Of a DNA stretch of 64,000 bases, positions 52,850-62,077 are shown piece by piece. A program made the position numbers and the translations under genes. Each line of letters begins with the position of its first letter. The first letter of the stretch is position 1. The stretch comes from Myxococcales bacterium (GTDB lineage Bacteria; Myxococcota_A; Polyangia; Haliangiales; Haliangiaceae). Location: the NCBI GenBank assembly GCA_028287135.1, contig JAQBQE010000009.1, positions 1 through 64,000 on the forward strand, written 5' to 3'. The notes under the pieces are model-generated. The model saw only the letters and a list, made by a program, of their open reading frames with translations, searched no databases and was not told where the DNA came from.

Positions 52850-53335
52850 GTGGATCTGCCGTGCAACGGATACGCCAGTCAGATGTAACTGACCTGGATC
52901 TTGTCCTCCGACCTCGCGTCGCGACGGGCTCGCGCGCCTTGACCGTGACCAGATGGGTCGCCCCCTTCCGTTCGACACCGCGATCCGGAGATTCTCGGTG
53001 CGCTCCGAGGAGCTCGGCAGCTCGACCTCGATTCGCTGATACCCGCGGGCCCCACGTCAGCTCGGCGAGAACATCTCTCTTAACGTTCTCACCGCGCCCG
53101 AAAACACCTCTAGCCGTGCGTGCCTGCAACGACGATTCCCGCGACGGTTGACGACGAGACACGTGACACCTCGTTTCCTTCGTCGTCGGACATGACGGTG
53201 GCGCACGCACGACGGTGCACGCCGCGCGGATCGTCGCACTGAGTCGGATGCGCCGGGCTCGGCGTCGAAAGCAGGCTGGCTTGGTCGATGCACACGACGG
53301 TGTTGCGGGGTTTCACTTCGAGCAGGAGGACGATC
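52850..53335. other. Intergenic region between the TMEM175 channel and hsp20
   Basis: 486 bp with no convincing gene. It contains the inverted repeat at 53064-53093 and, further on, the AGGAGG of hsp20. No CIRCE or clear sigma-32 promoter seen. Confidence 0.5.
53064..53093. promoter_or_regulatory. Inverted repeat upstream of hsp20
   Basis: GGCGAGAAC and GTTCTCACC (8 of 9 bases paired) around a 12-base spacer (ATCTCTCTTAAC). AT-rich spacer and position suggest an operator; a terminator is less likely. Confidence 0.35.
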
Positions 53336-53965
53336 ATGGCGACGACGACGGACAAGACCGAGCGGAAGGATGACCAGGCTGGCGGCCGAGGGACGCAAGC
53401 TCTTGCGCCTGGGAAGCGTGAGCAAGAGAGCGCACCGGCGAAACAGCGCGAAAGGCGCAGCGCGCGGCCGATGATTCCGATCGTCGGTCCCCTCGGGCTG
53501 ATGCGGCGGCTGTTCGATGATCTCGCGCAGCTGGCGGGCGTCGGCAACGAGCCTGGTCCCGCACAGAAGGAACAGGCGCAGGGACCAGAAGGGATGATGT
53601 TCTCGCCGCGTGTTGACGTGACACGCCGCGATGGGAAGGTCGTCGTGCAGGTGGATCTGCCCGGTGTCGCTCCAGAAAACATCAGCGCGGTCATCGAGGA
53701 CGACGCGCTCCTCATCGAGGGAGAGCGACGAGATGAGCGCCAGTTTCAGGAAGGCAACGTGTGGCGCTCCGAACGCATCTACGGACGCTTCCAGCGCGTG
53801 ATCCCGCTGCCGGAAGGCGTCGATACCGACTCCGTCGAGGCTCGGTTTGAAAATGGCGTCCTGGAGATCGCACTGCGTGCGCCGGAACAGAAACGGAGCG
53901 GCAAGCAGATCGACATCAAGAGCGAAGGGCAGACCGACGAGTCGCGACGGGCAAAGTCGCACTGA
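53336..53965 (+). CDS. Small heat-shock protein, Hsp20 family
   Basis: 209 residues; AGGAGG 8 bases before the ATG. A long N-terminal low-complexity arm (about 1-85; charged, Gln-rich) precedes the alpha-crystallin domain at about 90-190 (SPRVDVTRRDGKVVVQVDLPG, EDDALLIEGERR, FENGVLEIALRAPE). ATP-independent chaperone that holds unfolded proteins. First gene of a four-gene plus-strand run (hsp20, hdeD-like, remnant, dsbA-like). The arm is longer than in most members. Confidence 0.93.
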   Translation: MATTTDKTERKDDQAGGRGTQALAPGKREQESAPAKQRERRSARPMIPIVGPLGLMRRLFDDLAQLAGVGNEPGPAQKEQAQGPEGMMFSPRVDVTRRDGKVVVQVDLPGVAPENISAVIEDDALLIEGERRDERQFQEGNVWRSERIYGRFQRVIPLPEGVDTDSVEARFENGVLEIALRAPEQKRSGKQIDIKSEGQTDESRRAKSH

Positions 53966-53973
53966 GGTGCTCG

Positions 53974-54528
53974 ATGCGGAAGTTCAAGACCTGGCGTTGG
54001 TGGACCGTTGCTCTGCGTGGTGTTGCCGCGCTGCTGCTCGGGATTTTGAGCTTGTTTGCGCCTGGCATCACGTTCGTGGGACTCGTGGTGCTGTTCGGTG
54101 TGTATGCGATCGTCGATGGCATGCTCGCCTTCGGCCTGGCATCGAGCGTGCCGGCACTGCGCACCTCGATGATCGTTCGCGGGCTGATCTCGGTCGTCGC
54201 CGGCGTCTTCGCGTTGGTGTTCCCCGGGATCACCGGGATCGGGCTGCTGATGGTGATCGCCTCATGGGCGATCATCTCGGGGATCCTGGAGATCGTGATG
54301 ACGATCCGGATCCGCAAGGAGATCAAAGGAGAGTGGCTGCTCGCGCTCGAGGGCGTGCTGTCGATCGTGTTCGGCGTGCTGCTGTTCATTGCGCCACTCG
54401 CCGGTGCGATCGTGCTCGGCCTGTGGATCGGCGCGTATGCGCTGGTGCTCGGCGGCATGCTGATCGCGAGTGCATTCCGACTGCGTCGCGATCTCCGCGA
54501 GCACCCGGAGATGGCAGCCGCAGCGTGA
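53974..54528 (+). CDS. HdeD-like membrane protein (DUF308)
   Basis: 184 residues, 8 bp after hsp20. Six hydrophobic helices in DUF308 pairs (LRGVAALLLGILSLFAPGIT, LVVLFGVYAIVDGMLAF, LISVVAGVFALVFPGITGIG, ALEGVLSIVFGVLLFIAPLAG). HdeD proteins accompany acid and stress resistance. Close spacing suggests co-transcription with hsp20. Confidence 0.9.
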   Translation: MRKFKTWRWWTVALRGVAALLLGILSLFAPGITFVGLVVLFGVYAIVDGMLAFGLASSVPALRTSMIVRGLISVVAGVFALVFPGITGIGLLMVIASWAIISGILEIVMTIRIRKEIKGEWLLALEGVLSIVFGVLLFIAPLAGAIVLGLWIGAYALVLGGMLIASAFRLRRDLREHPEMAAAA

Positions 54529-54589
54529 CGTGACCGGATCGCGTCCTTGGACGTGCATCGTCGGATCACATATTGCACCGAGGTCCGTC

Positions 54590-54892
54590 ATGAGCATCGC
54601 AGGCCCGGGACAGCGAGACCCCGAATTCTCGCTTCGGAAGGATCTGGATCACGCGCTCGGCCGCGACGACCTGCTCGGCCGACCGAGCTCCGAGCCCAAC
54701 GACGAGAGCGCTCGACGCTGCCGTGGATCTAGCCCTGTGCAAGGCACCTCGGAACGCGCGCTGTTCGTTCCGCGTCCCGATGGAGTCATCGCGTGGCGCT
54801 ACGTCTCTCCGGTCAACGCACCGGTCGACGTCAACCCCGGTGCCGACGGCATCTTCGATGCTCTCGAGCGCTTTCACCAGGAGGCGGCGTGA
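54590..54892 (+). CDS. Peroxiredoxin-like remnant or small unknown protein
   Basis: 100 residues. The C-terminal half (ERALFVPRPDGVIAWRYVSP, then VNPGADGIFDALERF) has the pattern of the C terminus of AhpC/TSA-type peroxiredoxins, but the catalytic Cys region is missing and the N-terminal half is unlike the family. It overlaps the dsbA-like gene by one base (TGATG). Full-length peroxiredoxin-DsbA pairs are known, so this may be a truncated relic that still couples translation. Uncertain. Confidence 0.5.
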   Translation: MSIAGPGQRDPEFSLRKDLDHALGRDDLLGRPSSEPNDESARRCRGSSPVQGTSERALFVPRPDGVIAWRYVSPVNAPVDVNPGADGIFDALERFHQEAA

Positions 54893-55440
54893 TGACGCTC
54901 CGAATGCCAGTCGATCCTTCCCGCGATCACATCCTCGGACCGACCAACGCGAGGGTCTCGCTGGTCGAGTACGGAGACTTCGAGTGTCCGTATTGCGGAC
55001 GAGCGTATTTCGAGGTGCACCAGGTACTGCGGCGCATGCGCGGGCAGGTTCAGTTCGTGTTCCGTCACTTCCCGCTCAGTGACATGCATCCACACGCCCT
55101 CCTCGCCGCCGAGGCAGCCGAGGCAGCCGGGGCCCAGGGCAAGTTCTGGGAGATGTACAGCCTGCTGTTCGAGAACCAGCGGTACCTCGAGTACCGGGAC
55201 CTCCTCGGTTACGCCCGCGACCTGGAGCTCGATATGCGCGAGTTCCGGGCAGCGCTCGAGGATCACCGGTTCCTGCCGCGGGTCCGCGAGGACTTCGCCA
55301 GCGGCGTACGCAGTGGCGTCAACGGAACGCCGTGCTTCTTCATCAACGGGCAACGGCACGATGCACCGTGGGATGCCGACACGTTGATGGCGGCGCTCCG
55401 TCGGGCAGCGACCTACGACGCCGACCGGCTGGCATGGTGA
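54892..55440 (+). CDS. DsbA-family thiol-disulphide oxidoreductase-like protein
   Basis: 182 residues. Thioredoxin/DsbA fold with CPYC at 32-35 (YGDFECPYCGRAY) and a cis-Pro loop NGTPCFFINGQ. No signal peptide, so it would act in the cytosol. It could catalyse disulphide exchange or assist glutathione or peroxide chemistry. Start coupled to the previous ORF (TGATG). Confidence 0.9.
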   Translation: MTLRMPVDPSRDHILGPTNARVSLVEYGDFECPYCGRAYFEVHQVLRRMRGQVQFVFRHFPLSDMHPHALLAAEAAEAAGAQGKFWEMYSLLFENQRYLEYRDLLGYARDLELDMREFRAALEDHRFLPRVREDFASGVRSGVNGTPCFFINGQRHDAPWDADTLMAALRRAATYDADRLAW

Positions 55441-55481
55441 CCCGTCAAGTGTCGTGAGCGCGTCGACCCTGCACGAACGGG

Positions 55482-56855
55482 TCAGCGGCAGCCGACCGGG
55501 GTGTGCCATCGCCCGGGTGAGATCATTCGGTCGGCCTCGGTCGGGCCCCAGGTCCCCGGCCGGTACTCGTACAGCGGCGTCGAATCGTCGAGCAGGTTGT
55601 TCACGACGCGCCACTCCGCCATCACGGCATCTTCGTTCGCAAACAGGCTCTGATCACCCTTCGCCGCGTCGCCGAGCAGGCGCTCATACGGGCTCATCAC
55701 ATCGGCGTCGGCGCGGTTGGCGACGAGCTCGACGTCATGTCCAGCCATCGGCTCCCCCGCCACCTTGGAGCGAACGCCGATCGCGGTAGCCACATCTGTT
55801 CCCAGCCGGAAACGCAAGTAGTTGGTACCGGCGAGAAGCTCGCGGGGCTCTTCGAAGACGGAGCGCGGCGGCGGCTGAAGCTCGACGAGGACCTCCGTGC
55901 AGGTCACCGGTAGGCACTTGCCGGCCCGGATGAAGAACGGCACGCCCGCCCATCGCCAGCTATCAATCGAGAGCCGGACCGCCGCGAAGGTCTCGGTGCG
56001 AGAGGCTTTCGAGACGCCCGGCTCGTTTCGATAGCCGACGTATTGGCCACGCACGACGTCGTTGGGGGTGAGGGGCTGGATTGCCTGTAGCACCGTCGTT
56101 TTCGCCTCGCGCACCGCGTCGTCGCTTCCCGCAGGCGGTTCCATCGCAAGGCATGCGACGACCTGGAGCATGTGGTTCTGGATGACGTCGCGGATCGCGC
56201 CGGTCTCTTCATAGAACTTGCCGCGTCCGTCGACCCCGAAGCTCTCGGCCATGGTGATCTGGACGCGAGCCACAAAGTTGCGGTTCCACAGCGGCTCGAG
56301 AAACGAATTTGCGAATCGGAAGTAGAGAAGGTTCTGGACGGATTCCTTCCCGAGATAGTGATCGATCCGAAAGATCGAGCGCTCGGGGAAGACTTCGCGA
56401 AGGTTGGCGTTGAGCTCGTACGCGGACTTGAGGTCGCGCCCGAATGGCTTCTCGACCACGACGCCGGCATTGGTGGCACTGCTCGAGCTCGCGAGATGTC
56501 GAACCACCGGCGCGAACATGCTTGGTGGAATTGCCAGGTAGTGCAAAGGCCGCTTGGCGCCGCCGAGCGTCTGCCGCAGCTGCTCGAACGTGGACGGGTC
56601 GCGATAGTCGCCGTCGACGTAGCGCAGCAAAGAAGCTAACCGTTCAAACGCGCGCGGATCGAAACGGCCCCGCTCCTCGATGCTGGCGCGCGCCCGTGCA
56701 ACCAGCTGATCCCGCGTCCAATCCGCTCGCGCCACGCCAATAATCGGAATCTCGAGCCCCTGGTTTACGAGGCCCTGGAGTGCGGGAAAGATCTGCTTGT
56801 AGGCGAGATCTCCGGAGGCGCCGAAGAACACGAAAGCATCCGCTGGATCGGACAT
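55482..56855 (-). CDS. zwf: Glucose-6-phosphate 1-dehydrogenase
   Basis: 457 residues from the ATG at 56855. NADP-binding GASGDLA (12-18), the substrate/catalytic RIDHYLGKE (about 165-175), and EKPFGRDL. It makes NADPH and feeds the pentose-phosphate pathway. In this stress block the NADPH fits the operon of reductases nearby. Terminal sequence is complete. No gnd or pgl gene is adjacent. Confidence 0.95.
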   Translation of the reverse strand: MSDPADAFVFFGASGDLAYKQIFPALQGLVNQGLEIPIIGVARADWTRDQLVARARASIEERGRFDPRAFERLASLLRYVDGDYRDPSTFEQLRQTLGGAKRPLHYLAIPPSMFAPVVRHLASSSSATNAGVVVEKPFGRDLKSAYELNANLREVFPERSIFRIDHYLGKESVQNLLYFRFANSFLEPLWNRNFVARVQITMAESFGVDGRGKFYEETGAIRDVIQNHMLQVVACLAMEPPAGSDDAVREAKTTVLQAIQPLTPNDVVRGQYVGYRNEPGVSKASRTETFAAVRLSIDSWRWAGVPFFIRAGKCLPVTCTEVLVELQPPPRSVFEEPRELLAGTNYLRFRLGTDVATAIGVRSKVAGEPMAGHDVELVANRADADVMSPYERLLGDAAKGDQSLFANEDAVMAEWRVVNNLLDDSTPLYEYRPGTWGPTEADRMISPGRWHTPVGCR

Positions 56856-57146
56856 GCCCTCCAGACGCTGCAAGCCGCAGGCTAGCGATGTCGGGACTGT
56901 GCGCAGGAACTCGGTATCCGGGAGGCATCGAGCTAGACCGCAGCCGGGCGTGGAGCGGGTGATCTCGCACTGGAGCGCAACATCGAGGCACGCAACCGCG
57001 CCTACCCAGACCGCCTGGCCGATCGCGCTCTCGATCGCGATGATGATGACGAGCGGTGGGTGGGTCGGGGCGGTCCCGCGTGGTGTCCGGATCCCGCAAC
57101 GGGGTGACGCGCAGCTCCGGTGGAGCGTTCGACGTGTCCAGGGGCC

Positions 57147-57635
57147 TCACGTCGCGCGAGGGATTGCGCCTTGCCGAGCTGCAATCAGGCGGTGCCGAGC
57201 GAGGTGCTCGTGCAGCTGCGGCGTCGTCATCCAGGCGAGATCCTCGGCGAGCTCGTGGATCGCGAGCTCGTGCCTACGTAACTGCCAGGCGGCGGTACGC
57301 AGAGCACCCAGCATCTTCGGGGCCGCCACGAGAATGACACGGCGGCCGAGTCTTCCGCCGATCACCAGCCCTTCGACCTCCTGAACGACGTGCTTGGCAA
57401 ATCGAGCGTCGCACTCTGCGATGTAGTCGTCGCGGTGATCGTCCGTCGAGCCGCGTCCGCCTTCCTGCCATCGATTCCCCGGCTTCGTGTCGGCAAACTT
57501 GTCGTGCGCCTGTCTTCCCGGGTTCACGAGGTCACGCGCCTCCAGGAGTCGAGGCTCTTCGTCGATGTGCTTGTACGTGTAGAGCCGCGCGTGGGCGGCG
57601 TCCACGATGGCAATGCACGCTGGGTCTCTCAACAT
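57147..57635 (-). CDS. Host attachment protein family (PF10116-type)
   Basis: 162 residues from the ATG at 57635. Family features: ACIAIVDAAHARLYTY, GRQAHDKFADTKPGNRW, the Arg/Asp-rich middle (HRDDYIAECDARFAKHVVQEV), and RRVILVAAPKMLGALR. The name comes from a plant-attachment gene, but these proteins are mostly found near stress genes. Function unknown. Spacing of 18 bp to the grpE stop suggests co-transcription. Confidence 0.82.
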   Translation of the reverse strand: MLRDPACIAIVDAAHARLYTYKHIDEEPRLLEARDLVNPGRQAHDKFADTKPGNRWQEGGRGSTDDHRDDYIAECDARFAKHVVQEVEGLVIGGRLGRRVILVAAPKMLGALRTAAWQLRRHELAIHELAEDLAWMTTPQLHEHLARHRLIAARQGAIPRAT

Positions 57636-57653
57636 GTGTCACCTGCAGAATGA

Positions 57654-58241
57654 TCAAGACGGATACCTGCCCACGACAACTTTCGCGGGTCGGAGCAAGC
57701 GATCGCCGAAGCGATAGCCGGGCGCGAGCTGCTGGAGGACCGTCATGTTCTGCATGGGATCGCTCACGTTCACGGTGGTCACCGCATCGTGGAGCTTCGG
57801 ATCGAAAGATCCTCCGCTCGCATCGATGCGTTCGGCTCCGTAACGCGCGAGGATCTGGTCGATCCGCCTTCGCGACATCTGTACTGCTTCGAGGAGCGCC
57901 GGATCGGCGCTCGCATGCGCGGCCTCGATCGAGCGATCGAGGTCGTCGAGCACGGGGAACAGCTCGGTCACCAGCGAGCTTCGCGCCTCGTCGTATACAC
58001 GCTCGGCGTTGCGCTTCACGCGCGCTTCCGCAGCCTCGAGATCGCGTAACGCCCTGCGCAGCGAATCGCGATCTCGTCGCTGCTGCTCCTCGACGCCTGA
58101 TTCGGGTTGCGGCTCTTCGTGTTGCTCGGGTTGCTCATCGTCCGAATCGAGGGACTGCGACGACTCGTCAGGCACGACTGGTCGCGTCTCCTGGGACACG
58201 TAGTCGACCTGTGACGATGACGGACCATGGGTCGAAGCCAT
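57654..58241 (-). CDS. grpE: GrpE nucleotide exchange factor
   Basis: 195 residues from the ATG at 58241. A long acidic Gln/Glu-rich N-terminal arm (about 1-60) leads to the GrpE coiled coil (RDLEAAEARVKRNAERVYDEA) and LFPVLDDLDRSIEAA, then the beta-wing (DPKLHDAVTT, DRLLRPAKVVV). Exchange factor for DnaK. There is no dnaK or dnaJ nearby, so this is an orphan second copy or a relocated grpE. Slightly divergent from housekeeping GrpE. Confidence 0.85.
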   Translation of the reverse strand: MASTHGPSSSQVDYVSQETRPVVPDESSQSLDSDDEQPEQHEEPQPESGVEEQQRRDRDSLRRALRDLEAAEARVKRNAERVYDEARSSLVTELFPVLDDLDRSIEAAHASADPALLEAVQMSRRRIDQILARYGAERIDASGGSFDPKLHDAVTTVNVSDPMQNMTVLQQLAPGYRFGDRLLRPAKVVVGRYPS

Positions 58242-58723
58242 ATGGCGTACGGCTTCAAGAGCCATGCCGTGGTTCGATTCGCGGCTGCCCCGACATCGGC
58301 TCTCGGAGATCGCACGGTGCCGCTCGCGCCAATGCCGCGGTTGCACCGAGCGTCTGGCACCTGTACACGCGGCGATCGACGAGCTGTCCAGATGACCTCA
58401 CCACGCCATGAGCTCACGCCGGTCCGAGAAGCAAACATCGTGCAGGTCAGGAGAAGGCGCCTGCACCACGCTCCTTCATCTGGGGGCGTCGCTCAGCCCC
58501 GCGAATAGGCGGGCTCTGACGGACGGAGGAGCAGAGGAAGTGCGGCAGCTCGTCCTTACACACCGTGGCTGCGAAACCGAATGTTCTTGCGCGAGCACAT
58601 ACGCGCGGCACGCGCGCGCCGCGACCCGGGCGCACGCATCATCGACGCATGCGCTTCCCCGCCAGACGCGCAAGGAGGCACACCCTGCAACGGCGCTGAA
58701 CGCCGAAGCAGCAAGAGACAGCC
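58242..58723. other. Intergenic stretch upstream of grpE and the BON pseudogene
   Basis: 482 bp without a convincing gene. Frames are open but show no start with ribosome site or recognisable protein. It may hold the divergent promoters of grpE and the BON gene. Confidence 0.5.
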
Positions 58724-59140
58724 ATGATGAAGCTCGATGAGAAACACACCGACGAGCAGATCCCGCGGAGCTGAAGTGGATCCCTAGGTGACGCCAAACG
58801 AGATCGGGGTCGGCGTGAAGAACGGTGTGGTGACGCTGACCGGTTGGGTAGACTCGCATCTCGACCGCTGGGTTCGGCGCCCGGCCTCGTCGGAGCGCAG
58901 GGACGCCGACATTGCAGCATCGGCGGCCCAGGCGTTGAGCTCGAGCTCGCTGCTGAACCCCGAGAACAGCTCGATCAACTGCAGAAGCACGTCCGTGACG
59001 GCGTCCTGAACATGATGCTCGGCGAGATCCGCGCCGAGCTCGAGGCGTGGCGAACGCAGCGCAGGGCCGACGTCGCTGCACTCGAGCTCGTCGTGGCGCG
59101 TGCCGAGCAGAAGCGCGGGCCCGAGCTGTCGCGATGCCCG
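58724..59140 (+). pseudogene. Frameshifted BON/OsmY-like gene
   Basis: From the ATG at 58724, a frame opens with DEKHTDEQI. At about 58766 it shifts to read ELKWIPR, and at about 58787 shifts again to VTPNEIGVGVKNGVVTLTGW, the start of an OsmY-type BON domain. Then RRDADIAASAAQAL and NPENSSI resemble a second BON, followed by another frame change giving QLQKHVRDGVLNMM. At least three frame changes within about 250 bp indicate a decayed gene rather than one error. BON proteins are periplasmic stress proteins. The 3' end is not well defined. Confidence 0.65.
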
Positions 59141-59326
59141 CAGCGCGCTCGCCGATCAGCGCGACCTCCGCCACGTCTTCCTCGCCCTGTTCCCGTGGGC
59201 CTGACGTAGTCGCACGGCGCTGACGATCTGACGACGTTCGCGCTTGTCGACACGTTGCAAGCGGCCGGTTCGTCGCATTGCAGGTTTCCGCAGATGATTG
59301 GCTGCACGTTTGCAACCTCGTGAAAC
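59141..59326. other. Gap between the BON pseudogene and the aminotransferase
   Basis: 186 bp; nothing recognised. It may carry the aminotransferase promoter. Confidence 0.4.
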
Positions 59327-60520
59327 ATGGGGCTCCTCAGAAGAAGGCAATCGCCTGCGGTGGCTCGCAACGATCGCAAGTTCGTCGGGCGCACCGAACC
59401 ACCGCATGGGCTGCAGGTCGTCGCTGCAAAGGGCAGCCGCGTCCGCGACGTGCGCGGGCGCACGTTCATCGATTTTCAGATGGGCTGGTGCGTCGGAAAT
59501 CTCGGATGGAATCCGCCCGAGATCCTGTCGCGTGTGCAGGCATTCAAGGGGCCGTGTTACGTCGCGCCAAGCGATACCTACGAGCCGTGGTCCGAGCTCG
59601 CGCATCGGCTCACGAAGATCGCACCGGGCAACCTCGAACGCGCATATCGCTGCGTTGGTGGCAGCGAAGCGGTCGAGCTCGCCCTGCAGCTCGCGATCTC
59701 CTTCACGGGCCGGCACAAGTTGATCTCGCTCGAGGACGCGTATCACGGCAACACGATCGGCGCGCGCAACGTCGGCAGTCGCGACGTCGATGTGAGGCTT
59801 CCCGGCATGAAGAAGCTCGCTCAGCCTCTCGATGAACAGGCGCTGTCGCGGCTCGAACGCCTGCTCGCGCCTCGTGATGTCGCCGCGCTGATCATGGAGC
59901 CGATCGCGATGAACTTGAACGTGCTGATTCCCGACACCGCGTTCATGCGACGCCTCGTCGAGCTGTGCCATCGCTACGGTACCCTCATGATCGCCGACGA
60001 GGTCGCCTGCGGCTTCGGCCGCACCGGAAAGCTGTTCGCGAGCGAGCATTACGTTCTCGAGCCCGACCTCATGTGCGTCGCGAAGGCACTCGGCGGGGGT
60101 GTCGCTCCGATCGCCTCGACACTCGCGACCGCCGAGATCGCAGACAAGATCCAGGACAGTGACTACGAGTTCTACTCGACGTTTGGGTGGATGCCACTCG
60201 CCACCGAGGCGGCGCTCGCCACGCTGGATGTGTGGGAGTCGCGCGGCGACGAGATCCTCGACAACACCGCCGAGCGTTCGAACCAGCTGCGCCGCAATCT
60301 CGAGGCGATCTTCCCCGACGCGGAGCTACATGTGATGGGCGTCGCGATCGCGCTCGAGCTGGGCGACGAAGAGCGCGTCCAGCAGATCGAGAGGCGTTGC
60401 CGCGACCGCGGCCTGATCGTCGTCCCCGAGGAGGACGCACTCATGATGCTGCCGGCATGCACGATCGACGAGCGTACGGTCCACGAGGCGCTCGGGATCC
60501 TCGAGAGTGCCGCGCGTTAG
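59327..60520 (+). CDS. Class III pyridoxal-phosphate aminotransferase
   Basis: 397 residues. PLP-binding Lys253 (CVAKALGGG), the aspartate motif LMIADEVACGFGRTGKLFA, and the Gly/Ser-rich GGSEAVELALQ. The fold is that of ornithine/acetylornithine or glutamate-semialdehyde mutase-type enzymes. Substrate not assignable by eye; omega-amino acid or acylated diamine types are possible. Last gene of the stress block; codon use like neighbours. Confidence 0.88.
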   Translation: MGLLRRRQSPAVARNDRKFVGRTEPPHGLQVVAAKGSRVRDVRGRTFIDFQMGWCVGNLGWNPPEILSRVQAFKGPCYVAPSDTYEPWSELAHRLTKIAPGNLERAYRCVGGSEAVELALQLAISFTGRHKLISLEDAYHGNTIGARNVGSRDVDVRLPGMKKLAQPLDEQALSRLERLLAPRDVAALIMEPIAMNLNVLIPDTAFMRRLVELCHRYGTLMIADEVACGFGRTGKLFASEHYVLEPDLMCVAKALGGGVAPIASTLATAEIADKIQDSDYEFYSTFGWMPLATEAALATLDVWESRGDEILDNTAERSNQLRRNLEAIFPDAELHVMGVAIALELGDEERVQQIERRCRDRGLIVVPEEDALMMLPACTIDERTVHEALGILESAAR

Positions 60521-60648
60521 AAGCCGAACGACCACGCGACGGATGCGATGTCAGGCTGGCGCCGTGAGTGATCGATCAAGCGGTGTACATGACAACCCCA
60601 GCCCGGCTTTTCGTTGCCATCGACCGAGCTGATCCGCTTGGTGGCGAG

Positions 60649-61062
60649 CTAGCAGGTCACGGTCACGCCATGCGAATGGCCCGCGTCCAGCGACGACGTT
60701 ACAGTCAGCGTTCTGGCCGTCCTCAGGGTCGCGAACATCGACGCGGTGATCACGACCACATGCGGGTGCGCGGACGTGCCCCTGATGTTGTAGCTCTTCT
60801 CGGTGCCCGCCATGACGTCCGCCGTGGGTACGGCGAGCACATGCCCGTGGTTGCTGCTCACCGACCCGGTCCCGGCGCATGCGGCCGCTGGCGCATCGAG
60901 CGGTGCGGCAGCGTCGCGCTGGATCGCGGCATCCGCGTTCGGCGGGGTCCCGCCGTCGGGAACGCCGACGTCGGGGTCGCTTCCCTCCGAGCTGCACGCT
61001 CCCAGAGCCGCGATCCCCACCAGGCCTGCCAGCGAGCCCAAGAACGTTTTGCGCGTGATCAT
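60649..61062 (-). CDS. Small His-containing lipoprotein
   Basis: 137 residues. N terminus MITRKTFLGSLAGLVGIAALG and lipobox GAC (about 20-23); no RR pair, so Sec or Tat export is uncertain. An Asp/Pro-rich linker is followed by a domain with spaced His (SSNHGHVLAV, SAHPHVVVITAS, AGHSHGVTV), perhaps metal-binding. Intergenic to LysR: 127 bp, divergent. Function unknown. Confidence 0.66.
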   Translation of the reverse strand: MITRKTFLGSLAGLVGIAALGACSSEGSDPDVGVPDGGTPPNADAAIQRDAAAPLDAPAAACAGTGSVSSNHGHVLAVPTADVMAGTEKSYNIRGTSAHPHVVVITASMFATLRTARTLTVTSSLDAGHSHGVTVTC

Positions 61063-61189
61063 GGGACCTCTATAGCGAGCGCGCTCAGGCCGTACCTAGC
61101 ATCGATTCGGAAACACCTGTTGCCGGATCGGAAACGCCGACGCCGCGCACCGGCGCTGGTCGGCCGTCACCACGAGTACACTCGCGATC

Positions 61190-62077
61190 GTGCACAAGCT
61201 GTCGGATCTGCGGGCGGGCGATGTCATGATCTTCCTGGCGGTCGCCCGCTGCGAGTCGGTGAACGGTGCGGCACGCGAGCTGAACATCACGCCGTCGCAC
61301 GTGAGCAAGGCCGTGGCGCGTCTGGAGGACCAGCTCGGCATTCAGCTGATGGTGCGCTCGACCCGAGGCATCACGATCAGCGACGAGGGCAACCGGCTGT
61401 TGCCGCAGCTCACCGATCTCGTGCAACGCGTGCAGGAGCTCGACCGTCGCGGCGACGTCGACATGGCGATCGCGGTCGCTGCACCCTCCTACATGATCGG
61501 CGCGTGCACGTTGCGGATCGCCGAGGGACTGGGAGGGACCCGCGTGCGCGCGATCGAGATGGCGCCCGCGCACATCCGCATGCTCGCGGCGCGCAACCTG
61601 TTCGACGTCTGCATCACCCTGGCCCACGAGCGGCTCCCCAGCTCCTGGGTCAGCACGCAGGTCGGCGAGATGCGCCGCTCGTGCTTCGCGCCGCCGTCGC
61701 TCGCTCGCACGCTCGGCCTGCAGCCAGTCTCGGTCGATGCGCTTCGCACCGTGCCGTTCGTGCTTCCGGTCTACAACGCGAATGGTGTCTACGTGCCGGT
61801 GGACGATGGCTGTCCCCTCACCGCCGCCCAGCGCACCGCGGGACACGAAGCACCGACGATGGCTCTCGCGTTGGAGATCGCGAGCGTGACTCGACAGGTC
61901 GTCTTCGGTCCCGTGCTGGCGGCAGCACCGTTCCTCGCCGATGGCCGCATGGTCGAGCTTGCCATCGAAGGGTGGGATCTCCGCGACGATGTGTTCGTCG
62001 CCTGCAACGTCGACCGCGTGCGCGCACATCAGCAACGCAAGATCATCGAGGCGGTGCGAGCCGTGCTTGCTACGTAG
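61190..62077 (+). CDS. LysR-family transcriptional regulator
   Basis: 295 residues from a GTG. N-terminal winged helix-turn-helix (AVARCESVNGAARELNITPS, RLEDQLGIQLMVRSTRGI), then a typical effector-binding domain. Divergent from the His-containing lipoprotein, so that gene is the likely target. No catalytic motif. Inducer unknown. Confidence 0.92.
   Translation: MHKLSDLRAGDVMIFLAVARCESVNGAARELNITPSHVSKAVARLEDQLGIQLMVRSTRGITISDEGNRLLPQLTDLVQRVQELDRRGDVDMAIAVAAPSYMIGACTLRIAEGLGGTRVRAIEMAPAHIRMLAARNLFDVCITLAHERLPSSWVSTQVGEMRRSCFAPPSLARTLGLQPVSVDALRTVPFVLPVYNANGVYVPVDDGCPLTAAQRTAGHEAPTMALALEIASVTRQVVFGPVLAAAPFLADGRMVELAIEGWDLRDDVFVACNVDRVRAHQQRKIIEAVRAVLAT

Noticed and set aside
52850-53335. A small gene on the minus strand upstream of hsp20
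   Set aside because: The frames have no ribosome site and no conserved look; composition is that of a shadow.
57147-57635. Phage or plant-attachment function from the host attachment family name
   Set aside because: The name is historical; the neighbours are stress genes and no phage genes are present.
58242-58723. RNA gene or riboswitch upstream of the BON pseudogene
   Set aside because: No conserved structure or aptamer motif was recognised.
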